NCBI RefSeq assembly: GCF_022346605.1
Contig: NZ_JAKRNT010000001.1
Location: 434,001 to 498,000 of the forward strand
Length of the DNA stretch: 64,000 bases
Reading direction: 5' to 3'
Source of the DNA: Sporosarcina sp. ACRSL
GTDB taxonomy: Bacteria > Bacillota > Bacilli > Bacillales_A > Planococcaceae
This document shows positions 38,648-48,063 of the stretch, piece after piece (within the stretch, counting starts at the first letter, position 1; every line of letters begins with the position of its first letter). The position numbers and the translations under genes were made by a program. The notes below the pieces were generated by a model. It saw only the letters and a program-made list of their open reading frames with translations, searched no databases and was not told the DNA's origin.

Positions 38648-39976
38648 ATGCATCTATATGGAACTCAATCTGTGAATAACCTTGGCCACTTAACGATAGG
38701 TGGAGTAGATACAGTAGATCTCGCACATATGTACGGCACACCATTACTTGTCTATGACATCGCTCTTTTTAGGGAACGCGCTGTTGCCTTTAAGGAAACT
38801 TTTGCGAAGGCTGGGATCAAAGCACAAGTCGCATATGCAAGTAAAGCTTTTTCTTCCATTGCCATTTATGAGATTGCAAAGCAAATGGACCTTTCATTGG
38901 ACGTCGTTTCGGGTGGAGAGCTCTATACAGCAGCTGCAGCAGATTTTCCGCGAGAGAAAATCCATTTTCACGGAAATAATAAAAGTTATACGGAATTGCA
39001 GTTTGCTTTCGATGAGAAGATTGGCTGCATCGTAGTTGATAATTTCCTCGAAATTGAGATGCTCAAAGAAATCTCAGAGTCGCGTAAGGAAAAGATGAAT
39101 GTCCTATTACGTGTTACCCCAGGCGTTGAAGCTTCGACGCATAACTATATCACGACCGGGCAAGAGGATTCTAAGTTCGGTTTCGATCTAAAGAACGGCC
39201 AGGCGGATGATGCTTTTCTGAAGCTTTACAATCATCCATACATTACAGTGCTCGGGATGCATTGTCATATCGGTTCTCAAATCTTTGAGACGGATGCCTT
39301 CCGGTTTGCAGCAGAAGCACTCATGGAGAAGATGATTGAATGGCGAGAGAAATTCAAATTCGTCTGCACTGTCCTTAATTTAGGCGGAGGTTTCGGTATA
39401 CGCTATACAGAAGAAGATAAACCACTCCATCCTTCCGCTTACGTGGAAGAAATGGAGGATGTCGTGCTTTCGATGACACGAAAAGCAAATTACCCTTTGC
39501 CTGAGATTTGGATTGAGCCTGGCAGATCGCTTGTAGGGGATGCAGGTACGACACTTTACACGGTCGGGAGCACAAAAGAAGTTCCTGATGTCAGGACATA
39601 TGTAGCAGTTGATGGTGGTATGTCCGATAATATTCGCCCTGCACTTTACGAAGCGAAATATACAGCAGCGACAGCAAATAGGATGTTGGACCCTCATTCG
39701 GATAAAGTGACGATAGCTGGTAAATGTTGTGAATCGGGAGATAAATTGATTGAAGACGCGTATATTGCTGAACCGGAAGACGGAGATATCATCGCTGTTT
39801 TCTGTACAGGGGCTTATACGTACTCGATGGCGAGCAATTATAACCGGTTGCCTAAACCTGCCATCGTGTTTTGTGAAAATGGCAAGCACCAATTGGTCGT
39901 TCGTAGGGAAACGTATGAAGACGTCATTCGGCTAGACATTCCATTACAGAAAACTGAACAGGAAATATCATCATGA
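38648..39976 (+). CDS. lysA: Diaminopimelate decarboxylase
   Basis: A 442-residue PLP enzyme that makes lysine from meso-diaminopimelate. The PLP lysine is in VAYASKAFSS, with HFHGNNKS, GVEASTHNYITTGQEDSKFGFDL (in parts), HCHIGSQI, LGGGFGIRY, EPGRSLVGDAG and CCESGDKL all present. GGAGG at 38636-38640 fits the ATG at 38648 better than the one at 38642. The stop overlaps the next small gene (ATGA). It follows spoVAF, as in B. subtilis. Confidence 0.95.
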   Translation: MHLYGTQSVNNLGHLTIGGVDTVDLAHMYGTPLLVYDIALFRERAVAFKETFAKAGIKAQVAYASKAFSSIAIYEIAKQMDLSLDVVSGGELYTAAAADFPREKIHFHGNNKSYTELQFAFDEKIGCIVVDNFLEIEMLKEISESRKEKMNVLLRVTPGVEASTHNYITTGQEDSKFGFDLKNGQADDAFLKLYNHPYITVLGMHCHIGSQIFETDAFRFAAEALMEKMIEWREKFKFVCTVLNLGGGFGIRYTEEDKPLHPSAYVEEMEDVVLSMTRKANYPLPEIWIEPGRSLVGDAGTTLYTVGSTKEVPDVRTYVAVDGGMSDNIRPALYEAKYTAATANRMLDPHSDKVTIAGKCCESGDKLIEDAYIAEPEDGDIIAVFCTGAYTYSMASNYNRLPKPAIVFCENGKHQLVVRRETYEDVIRLDIPLQKTEQEISS

Positions 39977-40212
39977 GGAAACGCAATATAATCCTCTTTC
40001 TATTCATTATTATCGCTGCCCTCATATGGGGAGCGGTGTACTGGTACTTTATTGCCCCATTTGTCGGTCCGAATAAATGACCATTCCCGATCATTGAAAA
40101 CAAGCTGGTTATCATGTACGATAAACATATTCCGGCGGAGGTCCCATTTACAAGCGGGATGACAGCCTCATTGCCAATACCTAAGGATTTTAAAAAGAAG
40201 GGATTTCAATGA
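39973..40212 (+). pseudogene. Small membrane protein gene interrupted by an in-frame TGA
   Basis: From the ATG at 39973 (overlapping the lysA stop as ATGA) the frame gives 35 residues with a transmembrane helix (NIILFLFIIIAALIWGAVYWYFIAP) and then TGA at 40078-40080. In the same frame coding continues for 43 codons (PFPIIENKLVIMYDKH and so on) until TGA at 40210-40212, which overlaps the ribT ATG as ATGA. The coupling at both ends suggests one gene of 79 codons, including the TGA, broken by one nonsense codon (or a base-call error; TGG would restore Trp). Otherwise it encodes a real 35-residue protein followed by a dead remnant. No family recognised. Confidence 0.5.
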
Positions 40213-40580
40213 TGCTATTACGATACAAGAAGGCGTATGAGAAAATCGCCATGGGCTTGCTATCTTATATGCCCGGAGAAAAATCGGTGAAGAAATTACA
40301 GGAAACCATTCACCAATATGAAAACGATGAAAACTGGCAGTTATATTTATTGAAACAAGATGAAGATTTCATCGGACTTGTTGGAATTATCTTAGATGTA
40401 GATTCCTACACAGTTAAGCACCTTTCTGTCAATCCGTCGTTCCGTGGCGAAGGGATTGGCAGTCAAATAATTGCAAAGCTAAAAGATCTTTTTCCTGACT
40501 TGGAATGCAAGAGTACGGAAGAGACAGCTTTGTTCATTAAAAAATGTCGTCAAAAAGAAGAACAACAACATTCGGAATGA
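40209..40580 (+). CDS. ribT: GNAT acetyltransferase-family protein RibT
   Basis: A 123-residue GNAT-fold protein. The N-terminal LRYKKAYEKIAMGLLSYMPGEK and the HLSVNPSFRGEGIGSQII segment (acetyl-CoA-binding QxxGxG/A-like) closely follow B. subtilis RibT, whose substrate is unknown although it sits in the riboflavin operon. The starts ATG 40209 or 40212 overlap the preceding TGA. No rib biosynthesis genes are nearby; only the riboflavin transporter gene at 52.8 kb is in the window. Confidence 0.85.
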   Translation: MMLLRYKKAYEKIAMGLLSYMPGEKSVKKLQETIHQYENDENWQLYLLKQDEDFIGLVGIILDVDSYTVKHLSVNPSFRGEGIGSQIIAKLKDLFPDLECKSTEETALFIKKCRQKEEQQHSE

Positions 40581-40583
40581 GTA

Positions 40584-40614
40584 AAAGGCGCAGATCAATG
40601 TCTGCGCTTTTTCT
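40584..40614. terminator. Bidirectional terminator between ribT and ypuF
   Basis: GCGCAGA / TCTGCGC stem with A and T flanks; it overlaps the 3' end of the ypuF-like gene. Confidence 0.8.
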
Positions 40615-41104
40615 TTTCTCGTTCTGCAAGAATATCGGAACGATCCCGTAGCATATGTTTATGAATGACAGCATCACTGCCGACCGGAAGAAGATTCATT
40701 GAGGAAGCGAGCTCTTCAACGGAACGTTGAAGGGAAACGGAAGTCAAAGCAATCGGGAACGGAGAAAACGGTTCGCTGTTTTTCACTAGTCTTACCGACT
40801 GTTCCGTATCATGTACAAGCTTTTTGAAATCAATTGCCACTGTATAACGGACGTCTAATTTACGAATCTCACGCATTCTTTTTTCGGCTTTTACGAGTGT
40901 GCGATATGCACCATCCATATTGCCCCTCCTCCAATGATAAAGACCTGTCGATAAGAGAATGAAGGCAGTAAGTGGATGGTCTTTTGTATAGTTGGGAATA
41001 GATTTCCAGTATTCTTCTAGTACTTCATGGCATTCGAAGTAGTCTTGATTCTTGTTGAAATACACAATAAAATTTAAGAACAGCGGATGTTCATATGGGT
41101 GCAT
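40595..41104 (-). CDS. ypuF: DUF309 protein YpuF
   Basis: A 169-residue protein of the DUF309 family. The core YFECHEVLEEYWKSIP with conserved His/Glu and the LSTGLYHWRRGNMDGAYRTLVKAEKRM segment are typical. Function unknown; the fold is likely a helical bundle and members have a possible metal site. The minus-strand ATG at 41104 follows AAAGGA. It is next to ribT and scpA, as in B. subtilis. Confidence 0.88.
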   Translation of the reverse strand: MHPYEHPLFLNFIVYFNKNQDYFECHEVLEEYWKSIPNYTKDHPLTAFILLSTGLYHWRRGNMDGAYRTLVKAEKRMREIRKLDVRYTVAIDFKKLVHDTEQSVRLVKNSEPFSPFPIALTSVSLQRSVEELASSMNLLPVGSDAVIHKHMLRDRSDILAEREKKKRRH

Positions 41105-41156
41105 TGAATCATTCCTTTCGTAAAATGATGCAGTAATGCGTAATGGAGGAGTCATC

Positions 41157-41918
41157 TTGACTTACAAAGTAAAATTGGAGGCGTTTGAAGGGCCTCTTGA
41201 TCTATTATTACATTTAATCAACCGACTTGAAATCGATATCTATGATATCCCGATGGCGGAACTCACAAACCAATACATAGAGCATATACATACAATGCGA
41301 GTTTTAGAGCTTGACGAATTAAGTGAGTATTTAGTGTTAGCTGCTACATTGATCGAAATTAAAAGCAAGATGCTTTTGCCGGTTCATGAAGACGAAGTAT
41401 TGGATGAAGACTCAGAATTTCATCTTGAGGAAGATCCACGGGATGAATTGGTTGCCCGGTTGATCGAATATAAAAAGTATAAGGAAGCTGCAAATTCGTT
41501 AAAAGAATCCGCTGAGGATCGAGCAGAGCATTTCACAAAGCTGCCTGGTGACTTATCGGAATTTGGTGAAGTGGCCGTGCCAATGGCGGAAGAAAAGATG
41601 AACGTTTTTGACCTGATTGGCGCTTTTCAGAAAATGCTTGAACGAAAGAAATTGCGCGCTCCTTTGACTGCTAAAATTGCCAAATCAGAGCTATCTGTCA
41701 GTGAGAAGATGGATGAAATAATGACGTCCCTCGAAAGGCGAGGCGGCAGTTGCGATTTTGAATCGCTATTTGCAAAAGATGATGTGGAAGATTTAGTTGT
41801 AACATTCTTATCATTATTGGAACTAATGAAACGACTTGACATTATCGTACGACAAGAAAATAATTTCGGTAAAATGACTGTCATGGTTGGAGGGGAGGAG
41901 AACAATGGAAACAATTGA
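41157..41918 (+). CDS. scpA: Condensin subunit ScpA
   Basis: A 253-residue kleisin that bridges SMC heads and, with ScpB, forms the chromosome-condensing complex. The N-terminal YKVKLEAFEGPLDLLLHLI and the ELDELSEYLVLAATLIEIKSKMLLP segment are characteristic, and the C-terminal winged helix is in FESLFAKDDVEDLVVTFLSLLELMK. TTG at 41157 follows GGAGGAG and gives the normal family length. It overlaps scpB by 14 bases. Confidence 0.95.
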   Translation: MTYKVKLEAFEGPLDLLLHLINRLEIDIYDIPMAELTNQYIEHIHTMRVLELDELSEYLVLAATLIEIKSKMLLPVHEDEVLDEDSEFHLEEDPRDELVARLIEYKKYKEAANSLKESAEDRAEHFTKLPGDLSEFGEVAVPMAEEKMNVFDLIGAFQKMLERKKLRAPLTAKIAKSELSVSEKMDEIMTSLERRGGSCDFESLFAKDDVEDLVVTFLSLLELMKRLDIIVRQENNFGKMTVMVGGEENNGNN

Positions 41919-42516
41919 TGAACGGCTTACAGCGATGTTGGAAAGCTTTTTATTCATAGCAGGCGATGAAGGGTTAACATTAAGTCAAATTGCCTCATTG
42001 CTTCAAGTTGAGACAGATGTGGCAACGCATATCACAGAAGGGCTGCGTGTGAATTATGAAGAAAGATCGGATTCGGGAATAACGCTCAGGCTATATGGTG
42101 GCCATTACAGACTCGTGACAAAAGCAGAATTCGCCGACGATATTCTCCGGATGCTTGAAAATCCATCGCGCAGTTCAATTACACAAGCGTCCATGGAAGT
42201 CTTGGCCATTATCGCGTATAAGCAGCCTGTCACGAGAGTGGAAATTGATGATTTGCGAGGCGTGAAGTCGGACGGGCCAATCCAGACACTTGTGGCGAAA
42301 GGTTTTATCATGGAAAAAGGACGTATGGAAGCGAGCGGCAGGCCGATACTATATGGGACGACAGACTTGTTTTTGGACAGATTCGGTTTGGAATCAATCG
42401 ATATGCTGCCACCATTAGCTGAAGGGGATGAAGAAACGTTTGGGGATACCGATTTATTTATGACAAAATTTCAAGAAGCATTTGAAATAAGTGAAGAAGG
42501 AGGAAGCAGTGATTGA
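41905..42516 (+). CDS. scpB: Condensin subunit ScpB
   Basis: A 203-residue winged-helix protein that binds ScpA. Family pieces: SFLFIAGDEGLTLSQIASLL, then SMEVLAIIAYKQPVTRVEIDDLRGVKSDG, and GRPILYGTTDLFLDRFGLES. The ATG at 41905 follows GGAGGGGAGGAG. Its stop overlaps the TTG start of the carboxypeptidase gene. Confidence 0.95.
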   Translation: METIDERLTAMLESFLFIAGDEGLTLSQIASLLQVETDVATHITEGLRVNYEERSDSGITLRLYGGHYRLVTKAEFADDILRMLENPSRSSITQASMEVLAIIAYKQPVTRVEIDDLRGVKSDGPIQTLVAKGFIMEKGRMEASGRPILYGTTDLFLDRFGLESIDMLPPLAEGDEETFGDTDLFMTKFQEAFEISEEGGSSD

Positions 42517-43511
42517 GGCAGGCGATAGCCATTGTTCTGTTCCTATCAGTATTATTGACTGCAGTTCCAAAAGAAGCTGCATCCGGAAGCGCTTGGGCAG
42601 TGATCGACGCAGAGACCGGTCGTCTCTTGGACGGGTCCAATGAAAATTTACAATTACCAATAGCGAGTCTGACAAAAATTTGGACGGCATTGACGTTTAT
42701 TGAAAGTGGAACGTCAATGGGGGAAATTAGCATCTCACCGGAGGCTGCTTCTGCTGAAGGTTCGTCGATTTACTTAGAACAAGGGATGAAAATGGATGCT
42801 GATGCATTGCTGTATGGCCTTATGCTCAGGTCGGGCAATGATGCTGCTTATGCGCTTGCTGAGCATGCAGGCGGATCCGTTGACGGTTTTGTCGATTTGA
42901 TGAATAAGAAAGCCGAATTGTATGGTTTGGAGCGAACAACATTTCGAAACCCTTCAGGACTTCATGACGACCAGCATCTTTCAACTGCTTATGAGACTGC
43001 TCTAATGTTGTATTTTGCGATGAAAAACGAGAAATTCAAAAAAATTGCATCTGCCGAAAACTTCGTCTATCGTAAAGGGGATGTAGTAAGAAGCTGGCGA
43101 AACAAGCATCGTCTGATTCATACAAATGAAAATGTTTTGGCGGGAAAGACAGGCTTTACAAAGGCTGCTGGCAGAACACTTGCAACCTACTTTGAAAAAG
43201 ATGGAAAGAAATTGATCATCGTCACATTAAACAATGGAAATGATTGGAATGACCATGAGCATTTGGCCGATCAAACGTTTCGAAATTATGAAAATGTCAC
43301 GGTAGCGAAGAAGGGCAAATACCGCATCTTTCCTGGAGTCGAAGGAAACTTGAAAAGACCTATCATTTTGTTGTTGAATGAAGAAGAGGTGGAGCGGGTA
43401 TCCCATGTCGTCTATATCCCGAGGAAAAATGACAGGAATGTCAAAGGAACATGGACCGTATCGCTTGATAATGAAGTACTCGTCACTGCAGAAATAGAGA
43501 TCCGAAAATGA
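42513..43511 (+). CDS. D-alanyl-D-alanine carboxypeptidase (DacB/DacF type)
   Basis: A 332-residue penicillin-binding carboxypeptidase with a signal peptide (residues 1-24). The active-site motifs are SLTK (SxxK), SGN (SxN) and KTG in VLAGKTGFTK. It trims stem peptides in the cell wall or spore cortex. Position next to scpAB fits dacB of B. subtilis, but the size is smaller than DacB (382) and the spmA-spmB genes that follow dacB there are absent. TTG at 42513 follows AGGAGG. Which cell type uses it is unknown. Confidence 0.88.
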   Translation: MRQAIAIVLFLSVLLTAVPKEAASGSAWAVIDAETGRLLDGSNENLQLPIASLTKIWTALTFIESGTSMGEISISPEAASAEGSSIYLEQGMKMDADALLYGLMLRSGNDAAYALAEHAGGSVDGFVDLMNKKAELYGLERTTFRNPSGLHDDQHLSTAYETALMLYFAMKNEKFKKIASAENFVYRKGDVVRSWRNKHRLIHTNENVLAGKTGFTKAAGRTLATYFEKDGKKLIIVTLNNGNDWNDHEHLADQTFRNYENVTVAKKGKYRIFPGVEGNLKRPIILLLNEEEVERVSHVVYIPRKNDRNVKGTWTVSLDNEVLVTAEIEIRK

Positions 43512-43543
43512 AACACTTCGATCAAAAATAAGAAAGAATTAGG

Positions 43544-43578
43544 GAAGACTGACTACATACAGGTCGGTCTTCTTTTAA
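43544..43578 (+). terminator. Intrinsic terminator after the carboxypeptidase gene
   Basis: GAAGACTGAC / GTCGGTCTTC stem with a G-T pair and a TTTTAATTT tail. Confidence 0.8.
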
Positions 43579-43628
43579 TTTGCAACGAAATATGACATAA
43601 TTTTTTGAGGTAGAAGGAAGGTGACGAG

Positions 43629-44360
43629 TTGGAAAGATTACAAAAAGTATTGGCACAAGCAGGTGTAGCCTCTCGTAGAAAAGCGGAGACGCTCATCGTT
43701 GAAGGAAAAGTCAAAGTGAACGGCAAAGTTGTAACAGAGTTAGGGACAAAGGTATCCCGCGCAGACAGAGTGGAAGTCGAAGGGGTGGAGCTCGTTAAAG
43801 AGCAATTTGTCTATTATTTGTTATACAAACCAAGAGGCTATATTTCGACTGTCAGCGACGAAAAAGGGAGAAAGACAGTCCTCGATTTGATGCCGATGGT
43901 GGAGGAAAGGATATTCCCAGTAGGACGACTTGATTATGATACGTCAGGGATCATCATTATGACGAATGATGGGGATTTTTCCTATTTAATGACCCATCCA
44001 AAGTTTGGCATACAGAAAAGGTATGTAGCTAAAGTAAAAGGGATACCTGATCGTGATGCATTGAAAAAATTGGAACGCGGCATTGAACTGGAGGATGGCA
44101 AGACGGCTCCTGCTCGTGTGAAAATGCAATCAATGGATAAAAAGACAAACAGCGCCATCATTGAAATTACAATTCACGAAGGACGGAACCGTCAAGTACG
44201 TAGAATGTTCGATGCGATTGGCTGTCCAGTCCAAAAATTAAGACGAGAGTCGTTCGGGATGTTGACGACCCAAGGCTTGAACGCTGGTGAAGCACGCGAG
44301 TTGACGACGCATGAAGTGAAACAGCTAAGAGTTCTTGCGGAAACGGGGAAGATCGGCTAG
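43629..44360 (+). CDS. rluB: 23S rRNA pseudouridine synthase RluB
   Basis: A 243-residue enzyme of the RsuA/RluB/E/F group that makes a pseudouridine in 23S rRNA (position 2605 by E. coli numbering for RluB). The S4-type domain (LQKVLAQAGVASRRKAETLI) precedes the catalytic domain with GRLDYDTSGIIIMTNDGD and its catalytic Asp. The C-terminal IHEGRNRQVRRMFDAIGCPVQKLRR is typical. TTG at 43629 follows GGAAGGTGA. It is upstream of the res operon as in B. subtilis. Confidence 0.93.
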   Translation: MERLQKVLAQAGVASRRKAETLIVEGKVKVNGKVVTELGTKVSRADRVEVEGVELVKEQFVYYLLYKPRGYISTVSDEKGRKTVLDLMPMVEERIFPVGRLDYDTSGIIIMTNDGDFSYLMTHPKFGIQKRYVAKVKGIPDRDALKKLERGIELEDGKTAPARVKMQSMDKKTNSAIIEITIHEGRNRQVRRMFDAIGCPVQKLRRESFGMLTTQGLNAGEARELTTHEVKQLRVLAETGKIG

Positions 44361-44422
44361 ATGTAAGCAGGCACCCTCCGCTTTTGTTTCGTCGTGGCAA
44401 AGAACGCCGATTTTAATGTTGT

Positions 44423-44476
44423 GCTCGCAACGCTACGCTTTTGCTCGCAAAAGCCGTTCTTTGTAACGGCTTTCGC
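44423..44476 (-). repeat. Isolated copy of the hairpin cassette found in dispersed repeats A and D
   Basis: On the minus strand the sequence reads AAAGCCGTT ACAAAG AACGGCTTT followed by TGCGAGCAAAAGCGTAGCG. The 9-bp stem (44450-44458 / 44465-44473) and the following TGCGA.CAA block recur inside copy A (15482-15505) and copy D (54817-54840). Here it stands alone, without the outer repeat ends. Confidence 0.75.
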
Positions 44477-44579
44477 TTTTGAATTGTTCACAAACCTATC
44501 ACGACTTCACCTTAAATACGTTTTTTGATTTGGTATAATTGAAGTTGGAATATTATTTTCGTTAAGGGGGCTATTTAAA

Positions 44580-45110
44580 TTGTCCAAAGCAAATAAAAAG
44601 CGGACACGCCTCATTTTCCGAGGTATCGTTTTACTTTTATTAGCTTCAGCCATTCTATTTTCGATTTTCTCAAAAGAAAAAGTCAAAGTTCTAGCTGTTA
44701 ATGATAAGGCTCCGGATTTTGAACTTGTCGATCTTGAAGGGAATAAACACCGCTTATCCGACTATAAGGGACAAGGTGTTTTTCTGAACTTCTGGGGAAC
44801 GTGGTGCCCTCCTTGTAAACGGGAAATGCCATACATCGAAGATCAATACCAAGCCTTCAAGGAAAAAGGCGTCCATGTATTGTCTGTGAATATCGGTGAG
44901 TCCAATTTAAAAGTGGATACATTCCGTGATCAATATGATCTTACTTTTCCAATCGTCATAGATAAGACGAAGGATGTTAGGGATCTATATAATATCGTTC
45001 CGCTTCCGACGACATTTTTAATCGATAAGGACGGAAAGATTAAAAAGATCATCACGACAGAAATGACAGAGGAAGAAATCATTTCTTATATGGAGAGCAT
45101 CCAACCTTGA
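44580..45110 (+). CDS. resA: Thiol-disulfide oxidoreductase ResA
   Basis: A 176-residue membrane-anchored thioredoxin-fold protein that reduces apocytochrome c haem-binding cysteines. The N-terminal transmembrane helix (residues about 9-28) is followed by the Redoxin domain with NFWGTWCPPCKREMP (CPPC) and the cis-Pro region VPLPTTFLID. TTG at 44580 follows AAGGGGG. It begins the resABC operon. Confidence 0.95.
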   Translation: MSKANKKRTRLIFRGIVLLLLASAILFSIFSKEKVKVLAVNDKAPDFELVDLEGNKHRLSDYKGQGVFLNFWGTWCPPCKREMPYIEDQYQAFKEKGVHVLSVNIGESNLKVDTFRDQYDLTFPIVIDKTKDVRDLYNIVPLPTTFLIDKDGKIKKIITTEMTEEEIISYMESIQP

Positions 45111-45125
45111 TAAGGAGTTTTACAC

Positions 45126-46778
45126 ATGAGTAAAATCAAATGCCAATGTGGTCATGACAACCCATTCGGAACGGTGCTTTGTGAACGATGCGGCCGACCG
45201 TTGACCGAGGAAGCAAAAAAAAGTGAAGTTGTCGACATGCGTTATGAGGGGTCTGCGCGCAGATCCCAGACCTATAAAAGGTCGATCATCGATAAAGTAT
45301 GGAATTTCTTTTCCAGTGTTAAAGTCGGTGTGGGTATTATTCTCGCTGTACTTGTTACATCGGCAATTGGTACACTTTTCCCTCAAAAGTTTTATGTGCC
45401 GGTGAACCAGAATTCTGGCGCAGAACTATTAGCCTATTATGAACGGCTTTATGGATTTGTAGGAACCCTCTATTACAAATTAGGTTTCTATGATATGTAT
45501 AATAGCTGGTGGTTCAAAACACTGATCGGGATGCTCGGTACTTCCATCATTATCGCAAGTGTCGACAGAGTTATCCCGCTCTATAAATCGTTGAAGAAAC
45601 AACGAACGAAACGCCATAGTTCCTTCATGAGACGGCAACGAATTTACGGCGAAGGTCAATCCGTAGATGCAGACACTTCTCTCGCAAAAGCCGAAGAGAA
45701 ATTAAAGAGTATGAAATACAACATTAAAACCGAAGACGGGGCAATCTTAGCCGAAAAATACCGTTTTTCACGGTGGGGTCCTTATGTAAATCATACAGGA
45801 CTGATTATCTTTTTGTTCGGTGTGTTGTTACGCGGTATTCCAGGATTTTATGTCGATGAGACAATGTGGATCCGTGAAGGGGAATTGCGTGCGATTCCAG
45901 GCGCTCCCAACTATTATTTGGAGAGTAAGGATTTTATCATTGAGACGTATTCAAAGGAAGAGGCTGATGAGGTTTTCGGACAGGCGATTGATCGTGTAGG
46001 AACTATCGTAAAGACTTATCAGACAGATGTCTCTTTATACAAAAAGAAAGAAGACAGTCTGCCAGGTTCGACCGATCTTGAGCATATAAAAGATTATCCA
46101 ATTATCGTCAATAAACCTTTAAAATTCGACGGATATAATATCTTCCAGATGGATTACCGACTCAATGAGCTGAAATCGATGACTATGCAGCTCATTGAAA
46201 AGGAAACAGGCAAATCCTTTGGACAATTTACGATAAATCTTGACGAACCTGAAGGAGTGTACGAACTGAATGACGGAGCCCGCGTTGATCTGATCGGTTA
46301 TTATGCTGATTACGATGGGGTTGAAGATGGCGAACCTGTTTCCAAATCGCCAATTCCAAACAATCCGGCATTTATTTTTAATATGATCACTCCTGAAAAA
46401 CCACAAGGTGAAAAGAGCTTCGTTGCAATTAGGCAAACACTTGAAACCGAGGAAAATGCGTACCAAGTGAAGTTTGTCAGTGCGGAAACAAGAGATATTT
46501 CCGGGTTGACGATACGGAAAGATAAGACATTGTACATTCTTCTTTTGGGCGGGATCATCTTTATGATCGGTGTCATCCAAGGATCTTATTGGAATCATAG
46601 ACGTATTTGGATCCAGAAAGGGGAAGGCAATCAATTGTTACTTGCCGCCCATACGAATAAAAACTGGTTCTCCTTGAAAAAGGAATTGGATGCGGTCAAA
46701 GATTTCGCAAACTTACCAAGCTATGAAGACAGGCAAGATAATGAGTCTTCGACTGAGGAAGAGGAAGGAGAAAAATAG
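45126..46778 (+). CDS. resB: Cytochrome c biogenesis protein ResB
   Basis: A 550-residue membrane protein that with ResC delivers and attaches haem to cytochrome c. The family segment [53 protein letters not shown] and a late transmembrane helix fit ResB. The N terminus has an additional zinc-ribbon-like segment with CQC and CERC motifs (residues 6-22) in front of the first transmembrane helix. It overlaps no neighbour and resC follows by 2 bases. Confidence 0.93.
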   Translation: MSKIKCQCGHDNPFGTVLCERCGRPLTEEAKKSEVVDMRYEGSARRSQTYKRSIIDKVWNFFSSVKVGVGIILAVLVTSAIGTLFPQKFYVPVNQNSGAELLAYYERLYGFVGTLYYKLGFYDMYNSWWFKTLIGMLGTSIIIASVDRVIPLYKSLKKQRTKRHSSFMRRQRIYGEGQSVDADTSLAKAEEKLKSMKYNIKTEDGAILAEKYRFSRWGPYVNHTGLIIFLFGVLLRGIPGFYVDETMWIREGELRAIPGAPNYYLESKDFIIETYSKEEADEVFGQAIDRVGTIVKTYQTDVSLYKKKEDSLPGSTDLEHIKDYPIIVNKPLKFDGYNIFQMDYRLNELKSMTMQLIEKETGKSFGQFTINLDEPEGVYELNDGARVDLIGYYADYDGVEDGEPVSKSPIPNNPAFIFNMITPEKPQGEKSFVAIRQTLETEENAYQVKFVSAETRDISGLTIRKDKTLYILLLGGIIFMIGVIQGSYWNHRRIWIQKGEGNQLLLAAHTNKNWFSLKKELDAVKDFANLPSYEDRQDNESSTEEEEGEK

Positions 46779-46780
46779 TA

Positions 46781-47965
46781 ATGGGATTAGCAGCTTTAAG
46801 CGCGAATCTGCTTTTAGTCGCTTTTATTGCCTATTTAGTCGCTACTTTGTTTTTCGGCGGGGCAGTGAAAGGTGCTAAATCAGAAGCATCCTATAGAAAT
46901 CATAGATGGGGCAATGTAGGTATCACGATTACGATCATCGGCTTCGTCACTCATCTTGGATATTTTATTACGAGATGGATGGCATCAGGTCACGCTCCTG
47001 TCAGCAATATGTTTGAATTCACGACTGCTTTCGGAATGATGCTCGTAGGGGCATTCATCCTGCTGTTTTTCATGTATCGGACACCGTCTCTCGGATTGTT
47101 TGCATTGCCGATTGCGGTTATCATTATCGGATACGCGAGCATGTTCCCTCGGGAAATCACACCGCTTATCCCAGCTCTCCAAAGCTATTGGCTGACAATT
47201 CACGTCATTACAGCGGCGCTAGGTGAAGCGATTCTAGCAATCAGTGCGGTGGCAGGACTCATTTATTTATTGAAGCACGTCGATTTGACGAAGAAGTCAA
47301 AAGAGCGCTTTTGGCTGGAAGCTGTCATGTTTACGGTCGTCCTTGTCCTTGGTTTTGTCGTTTCATCGACAACGTTTAAAATGACAGGGTATGAAGCTCA
47401 TTTTACGTATATCGATAAAAACGAGATGCCGGCAAAAATCGAGTACAATTATCCACCATTGTTCGGTATGAACGGATACGAAATTCAATCACCTGAAGCG
47501 ATGGAACCGTTGGTAGAGATGCCTGCCGTTATTAATGCAAAAACGTTGACGACTTTTGTCTGGTCGGTTTTAACAGGTATCGTCCTTTATTTAATTTTGC
47601 GGCTTATTTTCCGTAGACCGCTCGCTGCTTTATTCCAACCTTTCGCGAAAAAAGCGAATTCGCAGCTCATGGATGAAATTGGGTACCGATCAGTTCTGAT
47701 CGGCTTCCCGGTCTTCACACTCGGCGCTTTAATCTTTGCTATGATATGGGCACATGAAGCTTGGTCAAGGTTTTGGGGCTGGGATCCGAAAGAGGTTTGG
47801 GCACTTATTACATGGTTGTTTTATGCGGCTTTCCTCCATCTCCGACTTTCCAAAGGATGGGAAGGAAAAAAATCTGCATGGCTTGCGGTTATCGGATTTG
47901 TCATCATCATGTTCAATCTGATTGCCGTAAACCTGATCATCGCCGGTTTGCATTCATATGCGTAA
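46781..47965 (+). CDS. resC: Cytochrome c biogenesis protein ResC (CcsA)
   Basis: A 394-residue polytopic membrane protein. The haem-handling WWD-type motif region is [22 protein letters not shown], and conserved histidines lie in [13 protein letters not shown] and HEAWSR. It completes the System II cytochrome c maturation complex with ResB. GGAGAAAAATAGTA upstream of the ATG is a weak Shine-Dalgarno. A terminator follows, separating it from resDE. Confidence 0.94.
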   Translation: MGLAALSANLLLVAFIAYLVATLFFGGAVKGAKSEASYRNHRWGNVGITITIIGFVTHLGYFITRWMASGHAPVSNMFEFTTAFGMMLVGAFILLFFMYRTPSLGLFALPIAVIIIGYASMFPREITPLIPALQSYWLTIHVITAALGEAILAISAVAGLIYLLKHVDLTKKSKERFWLEAVMFTVVLVLGFVVSSTTFKMTGYEAHFTYIDKNEMPAKIEYNYPPLFGMNGYEIQSPEAMEPLVEMPAVINAKTLTTFVWSVLTGIVLYLILRLIFRRPLAALFQPFAKKANSQLMDEIGYRSVLIGFPVFTLGALIFAMIWAHEAWSRFWGWDPKEVWALITWLFYAAFLHLRLSKGWEGKKSAWLAVIGFVIIMFNLIAVNLIIAGLHSYA

Positions 47966-47973
47966 ACCGATAA

Positions 47974-48014
47974 GACTGCACAGAGCCGCTAGGAGCTGTG
48001 CAGTTTCTTTTTTT
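47974..48014 (+). terminator. Intrinsic terminator of resABC
   Basis: ACTGCACAG / CTGTGCAGT stem and TTCTTTTTTT. Confidence 0.88.
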
Positions 48015-48063
48015 ATGCTCTGCTTGTACAATAAGAATAGAAGTGTAGTGAAAGGGGAAATCG

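Noticed and set aside
40078-40080. TGA as a selenocysteine codon.
   Set aside because: No selenocysteine machinery or SECIS-like stem is visible next to it, and the flanking residues do not resemble a redox motif.
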